Of a DNA stretch of 6,594 nucleotides, positions 5,843 through 6,594 are shown one piece after another. The stretch's first letter is position 1. The number at the start of each line of letters is the position of its first letter. The position numbers were made by a program, and so were the translations under genes. A model generated the notes under the pieces. It made no database searches. It was not told the DNA's origin and worked only from the letters and a program-made list of their open reading frames with translations. The stretch is from Candidatus Neomicrothrix sp. UBA2110 (lineage in GTDB: Bacteria > Actinomycetota > Acidimicrobiia > Acidimicrobiales > Poriferisodalaceae), in contig DCYM01000008.1 of assembly GCA_002331465.1 (NCBI GenBank), forward strand, positions 1 to 6,594, read 5' to 3'.

Positions 5843-6594
5843 ATGCGTACGACACCACTTACCGGACACGTCGGCGCCTCCGTCGAGGAAGTGAAGCTTG
5901 GGGCGCTGACCGACGCGGAATTCGACAGCATCCGCCAAGCGTTCCTCGACCACTGCGTTCTCGTGTTCCCAGGTCAAAATCTCACGGTAGACGAGCATGT
6001 CGCTTTCGCGGGGCGTTGGGGTGCCGCTTCCACGAGCCCATTTGTGAAATATATGCCCGATCACCCAGAGGTGCTGCAGCTCACCAATCTTGGTAAAGCC
6101 AACGCCGTCACCGAAAATTGGCACTACGACTCGTCCTTTCTTCCCTCGCCGCCGTCGCTCACGATCTTGTCGGCGCGCCGGATTCCAATTGGCGGCGACA
6201 CCATGTGGTCTAGCCAATACCACGCCTATGAGACCCTCTCGGAGGGCATGAAGCGAATGCTCGACAATGTGCGCGCCGAGTTCGCGGGTACTCGATTAGC
6301 TAAACGAGTTGGGAAGGAGTCGGAGACGCCTTTTTGCTTGCACCCTGTGGCGCGGACACATCCGGAAACGGGTCGAAAGGCTCTGTTCGTCGGCCACCCT
6401 GGTGACACCATGCGCCGCTTTGAAGACATGACCCCCGAGGAGAGCCGGCCACTAATCGAGTACCTCTATGAGCATTCCACCAGACCTGACCGGATATACC
6501 GCCACCACTGGACCGAAGGTGACGTAGTCATGTGGGACAACCGCTGCACCATGCACTACGCGGTCCATGACTATGGCGAGCAGTCTCGAGATCT
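5843..6594 (+). CDS. TauD/TfdA-family Fe(II)/2-oxoglutarate-dependent dioxygenase, 3' end cut by window edge
   Basis: The first 250 codons of a frame still open at the right edge; the usual family length is about 280-300, so most of the protein is here. The iron-binding facial triad is complete: His94 and Asp96 in WHYDSSF, and His238 in WDNRCTMHYA. Thr120 (GGDT) and Arg249, 11 residues after the distal His, match the 2-oxoglutarate-binding Thr and Arg of TauD. The N-terminus, with LTGHVGASVEEVKLGALT and LDHCVLVFPGQNLT, is also typical. The enzyme should hydroxylate a substrate with decarboxylation of 2-oxoglutarate. Relatives cleave taurine, alkyl sulfates or phenoxy-acid herbicides, and the substrate here cannot be assigned. 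ATG start 5 bases after the dehydrogenase stop, with no clear ribosome site of its own, which suggests translational coupling. TTA and AGA rare codons occur at residues 152 and 214. Confidence 0.9.
   Translation, partial: MRTTPLTGHVGASVEEVKLGALTDAEFDSIRQAFLDHCVLVFPGQNLTVDEHVAFAGRWGAASTSPFVKYMPDHPEVLQLTNLGKANAVTENWHYDSSFLPSPPSLTILSARRIPIGGDTMWSSQYHAYETLSEGMKRMLDNVRAEFAGTRLAKRVGKESETPFCLHPVARTHPETGRKALFVGHPGDTMRRFEDMTPEESRPLIEYLYEHSTRPDRIYRHHWTEGDVVMWDNRCTMHYAVHDYGEQSRD

Noticed and set aside
5843..6594. Identification of the dioxygenase as an isonitrile-forming ScoE/Rv0097-type enzyme
   Set aside because: The neighbours expected for that pathway (acyl-AMP ligase, carrier protein, NRPS) are absent, and the family residues seen are general to TauD enzymes.

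Overview
The window looks like chromosomal or accessory DNA from a high-GC actinobacterium, most likely a mycolic-acid genus such as Rhodococcus or Mycolicibacterium. The evidence is G/C-ending codon preference, frequent GTG starts with GGAGG-type ribosome sites, an actinobacterial-style MFS permease and an F420/FMN luciferase-like oxidoreductase. The genus is inferred. No rRNA, tRNA, CRISPR, insertion sequence or phage gene was seen.

Layout. On the minus strand at the left edge lie the first 14 codons of a probable DEAD-box RNA helicase (43 to 1) and, upstream of it, a membrane-anchored cupredoxin (499 to 83). Divergent from the cupredoxin is a 444-residue MFS permease (572-1906). It converges on a two-gene minus-strand group: a luciferase-like flavin/F420 oxidoreductase (4570 to 3632), then, after a 205-base gap, a fusion of a cysteine-synthase-type PLP enzyme with a rhodanese domain (3426 to 2092). 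Divergent from the oxidoreductase, across a 295-base control region, are a zinc-free quinone-oxidoreductase-like dehydrogenase (4866-5837) and, 5 bases later, a TauD/TfdA-type Fe(II)/2-oxoglutarate dioxygenase that runs off the right edge (5843 onward).

How the parts may work together (inference). The oxidoreductase, dehydrogenase and dioxygenase are redox enzymes of the kind that modify or break down an unusual organic compound, and the permease could move it. The PLP-rhodanese fusion adds a sulfur-assimilation step. One coherent reading is scavenging of sulfur from an organosulfur compound: the dioxygenase or the luciferase-like enzyme releases oxidised sulfur, and the fusion enzyme puts a reduced or sulfane sulfur onto a serine-derived acceptor. 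The substrate cannot be read from the sequence, so this remains a hypothesis.

The intergenic regions contain three clear inverted repeats: an 8-bp-arm repeat ahead of the fusion gene (3454-3480), a near-perfect palindrome between the two divergent groups (4668-4684), and a nested double stem in the leader of the dehydrogenase (4758-4797). These are the best regulatory candidates, because no regulator gene lies in the window.
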